This document shows positions 4,872 to 6,586 of a stretch of DNA of 6,586 nt, one piece after another. The stretch's first letter is position 1, and each line of letters opens with the position of its first letter. A program made the translations under genes and the position numbers. The DNA is from Armatimonadota bacterium (GTDB lineage: Bacteria; Armatimonadota; UBA10988), in contig JACPDV010000268.1 of NCBI GenBank assembly GCA_016183835.1, forward strand, positions 1-6,586, written 5' to 3'. The notes under the pieces were generated by a model that ran no database searches, was not told where the DNA came from, and saw only the letters and a list, made by a program, of their open reading frames with translations.

Positions 4872-6586
4872 CTATTCCGGCGCACGGAGCAGCCTCGACG
4901 GCAGCTCCGCGGTCTTCACGCCCGGAAGATAGCGCAAGGTGTAGCGCGTGGTCCAGTGCCGCCCGGCCTCCAGCTTCACGAGGCGGTGCATCCACTCCAC
5001 GCTCAGGTTGTCCGGGCGCTGCGCGTCGCGCCAACTGTAGAACTGCGCCACCGGCGGGCCCTCGTTCTGGCAGAGGACGGCGTTCCCGATGCCCGGGTCG
5101 CGCTGGGCGATCCACTCTCCGGTCACGGTGCCGTTGCGCTGGCCGCGCTCCCACTGCTCGTTGCCGGCGATGAACGGCTCGTCGGGCTTGGCCCACACCA
5201 ACTCGCCGAGCGGCGCCGCCAGCGGCCCGGCGGCGGTCGGCATGACGATCTCGGGCGCCTGATCGCTCAGCCGGAAGACGTGGTGGACCCAGTAGGCAAA
5301 GCTCGCCACAGGCGCCGGGCCGGGGTTCTCGATGTCCACGAGCACCTGCACGTCGGTGCCGCCCTCCGCCACGACGATGGTCTTGGTCAGCATCAGCCCG
5401 TTCAGCGCTGGACTCTGCTTCTTCTGGCGGAGGGTCAGGTACGCCTTGGAGCCGTGGATCTTGGCGGCGACCACCTCGTAAGCCGACTTCTCGTCACCCG
5501 ACCAGTGCGCGTCGGGCGGGCCCCAGAAGAGGTCGAGCGCGATCCCGTCCTGTGGCCCCAGCGCGGTGCCGATGGGCTGCGGCGGGTCCTTCGCGCGCCA
5601 CTGAACGATAGCGCCGCCGTCCTCCGGCCGCACCGCCACCTGCTGTGCCGGCGACTCGATCACCAGCGCGGCCTGCCCGCCGGGCGCCAGGCCGTAGGCG
5701 ATGCTCAGCTTCCCGCGCTGCGCCAGCACGCTCTCCTCGGTGTCGGGCCGGCGGTACTGCTCGTAGGCGGCGGCGATCTCCGGGGCGAGGATCGGTTCGC
5801 CGGCGGGCGGCGCCAGCTCGGCCTCCGGCGCGATCTCGAGCAGCCGCACCCCGCACCGTGGCGGCACCGACACCACGATCCCCGCGCGCAGCTCGTCCGC
5901 GGCGAACGCCAGCCGGCCGGCGGCCGGGGCCATGCCACGCTGCTCCGAAACGTCCACCACGGTGTAGCGGCCCGTGGGCAGTCCGGCCACCTTCAGCCGC
6001 GCGTAGGCGTCGAGCCCGCGGTCGAGGTTGATCATCCCGACCAGCCGCCGATTCCCCAAAGTGGAGCCACGCCACAGCCCGTCGGCCGCGAAGTCCGGCA
6101 CCGCCTGCGTCCACTGCGTCTGCCCGGCGCGATGCAGGACATGGCGCTGGGGGAGCGGCTCGAGCGTCACGTCCGCCGGGTCGGGCGCGCCGTCGAGGAG
6201 GATGTCCTCGACGACGGCGGCCTCGCGGTTGGTGCGGGCGAGCCAGGAGAGCTGTAGCGGGCTGAACTCGGTGAGCCAGTAGCCGTAGCCGTCGGCACCG
6301 CCGAGCAGCGCCGCCCAGTTCATCGCGCGGAGCACCTCGCCGGGGTCGCCGCCCGTGTAGTAGAACTCCCGCCCCTGCCCGAGGAAGAGCGGCGCGAAAC
6401 GGCACTTGACCCGCGCCGTGATGGCCCGCGTCCACTCAAACGCGGCGCGCACCTGCCCCACGCCGTGGTCGTACCACATCGGCTCGAGCACATCGAGCCC
6501 CTCCTGGATGCGGTCGGTGGGGAAGGGGAAGGTGAGGTAGAGCCGGCGCCCGCCGGCGCCCGCCGGCAGCTCGATCATGTTCGACA
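4872..6586 (-). CDS. Glycoside-hydrolase-like protein with mutarotase-like C-terminal domain (5' end outside window)
   Basis: The frame is open through the right edge (6586) and ends at TAG 4874-4872. There is an in-frame ATG at 6578, but the visible N-terminus looks like the middle of a barrel, so the true start probably lies outside. Numbering from that ATG, residues 1-130 look like the end of a TIM barrel (LEPMWYDHG 31-39, FYYTGGDPGEVLRAMNWAAL 72-91, GADGYGYWLTEF 94-105), as in glycoside hydrolases. Residues 170-255 look like a small beta domain that closes such barrels. From about 290 to 555 there is a long beta-rich domain with ALDLFWGPPDAHW (347-359), LTKTIVV (397-403) and NEGPPVAQFYSW (505-516), which resembles the galactose-mutarotase-like fold. 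I cannot assign a CAZy family, substrate or catalytic residues. It heads the operon that contains the broken hydrolase. Confidence 0.72.
   Translation of the reverse strand, partial: SNMIELPAGAGGRRLYLTFPFPTDRIQEGLDVLEPMWYDHGVGQVRAAFEWTRAITARVKCRFAPLFLGQGREFYYTGGDPGEVLRAMNWAALLGGADGYGYWLTEFSPLQLSWLARTNREAAVVEDILLDGAPDPADVTLEPLPQRHVLHRAGQTQWTQAVPDFAADGLWRGSTLGNRRLVGMINLDRGLDAYARLKVAGLPTGRYTVVDVSEQRGMAPAAGRLAFAADELRAGIVVSVPPRCGVRLLEIAPEAELAPPAGEPILAPEIAAAYEQYRRPDTEESVLAQRGKLSIAYGLAPGGQAALVIESPAQQVAVRPEDGGAIVQWRAKDPPQPIGTALGPQDGIALDLFWGPPDAHWSGDEKSAYEVVAAKIHGSKAYLTLRQKKQSPALNGLMLTKTIVVAEGGTDVQVLVDIENPGPAPVASFAYWVHHVFRLSDQAPEIVMPTAAGPLAAPLGELVWAKPDEPFIAGNEQWERGQRNGTVTGEWIAQRDPGIGNAVLCQNEGPPVAQFYSWRDAQRPDNLSVEWMHRLVKLEAGRHWTTRYTLRYLPGVKTAELPSRLLRAPE
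6542..6567. repeat. 2.6 tandem copies of a 10-bp unit
   Basis: GCCGGCGCCC occurs at 6542-6551 and 6552-6561, followed by GCCGGC. It lies within the coding frame of the large minus-strand protein, in the segment encoding PAGAGGRR. Because the unit is not a multiple of three, gain or loss of one copy would shift the frame. Confidence 0.7.

Noticed and set aside
4956..6257. 433-codon plus-strand frame opposite the glycoside-hydrolase-like gene
   Set aside because: The minus strand encodes a coherent multi-domain protein. The plus-strand frame is an Arg/His/Val/Ala-rich shadow.
1..6586. Defence, mobile or CRISPR system
   Set aside because: No nuclease, integrase, transposase or spacer-repeat pattern is seen on either strand. 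The only helicase is a standard RNA helicase.

Overview
This is a compact, very GC-rich bacterial stretch with strong G/C bias at third codon positions. It holds five genes or gene remnants, two of which run off the edges. The combination of a UroD-like (COG0407-type) protein, a large glycoside-hydrolase-like protein with a mutarotase-like tail, a TPR protein and TACAAT-type -10 boxes fits uncultured Armatimonadota or a neighbouring group (Planctomycetota, Hydrogenedentota). No marker gene is present, so this placement is a low-confidence inference. No tRNA, rRNA, CRISPR array, insertion sequence or phage gene was seen.

Layout. Positions 1-594 (+) hold the C-terminal part of a TPR-repeat protein. 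Positions 595-939 are a 345-bp gap with a good sigma70-type promoter (619-646). This predicts a leader of about 290 nt, in which a 34-codon upstream ORF (839-943) ends in a GTGA stop/start overlap with the next gene. Positions 940-2211 (+) encode a complete RhlE-type DEAD-box RNA helicase. Positions 2212-3273 (-) encode a UroD-like protein that converges on the helicase with no spacer; a 12-bp palindrome covers both stop codons. Positions 3274-3410 are a divergent promoter region. Positions 3411-4070 (+) encode a small lipoprotein with a Pro/Ala-rich linker and a helical C-terminal domain. Positions 4067-4866 (-) hold an alpha/beta hydrolase gene that is frameshifted and probably carries a small internal deletion. 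Positions 4872-6586 (-) hold the C-terminal part of a glycoside-hydrolase-like protein that lies just upstream of the hydrolase in the same operon.

How the genes fit together. The two rightmost genes form one minus-strand transcription unit, with 5 nt between stop and start. The UroD-like gene and the lipoprotein gene are divergently transcribed from a shared 137-bp region. The helicase is its own unit with a long leader, as is common for cold- or stress-responsive RNA helicases. The only metabolic thread is weak: a carbohydrate-active-type protein, an esterase/peptidase-like hydrolase and a UroD-like enzyme. I do not see a convincing new defence, mobile or biosynthetic system. The points most worth following up are the helicase leader with its coupled upstream ORF, the broken hydrolase, and the UroD-like protein that lacks the usual metal-ligand cysteine.
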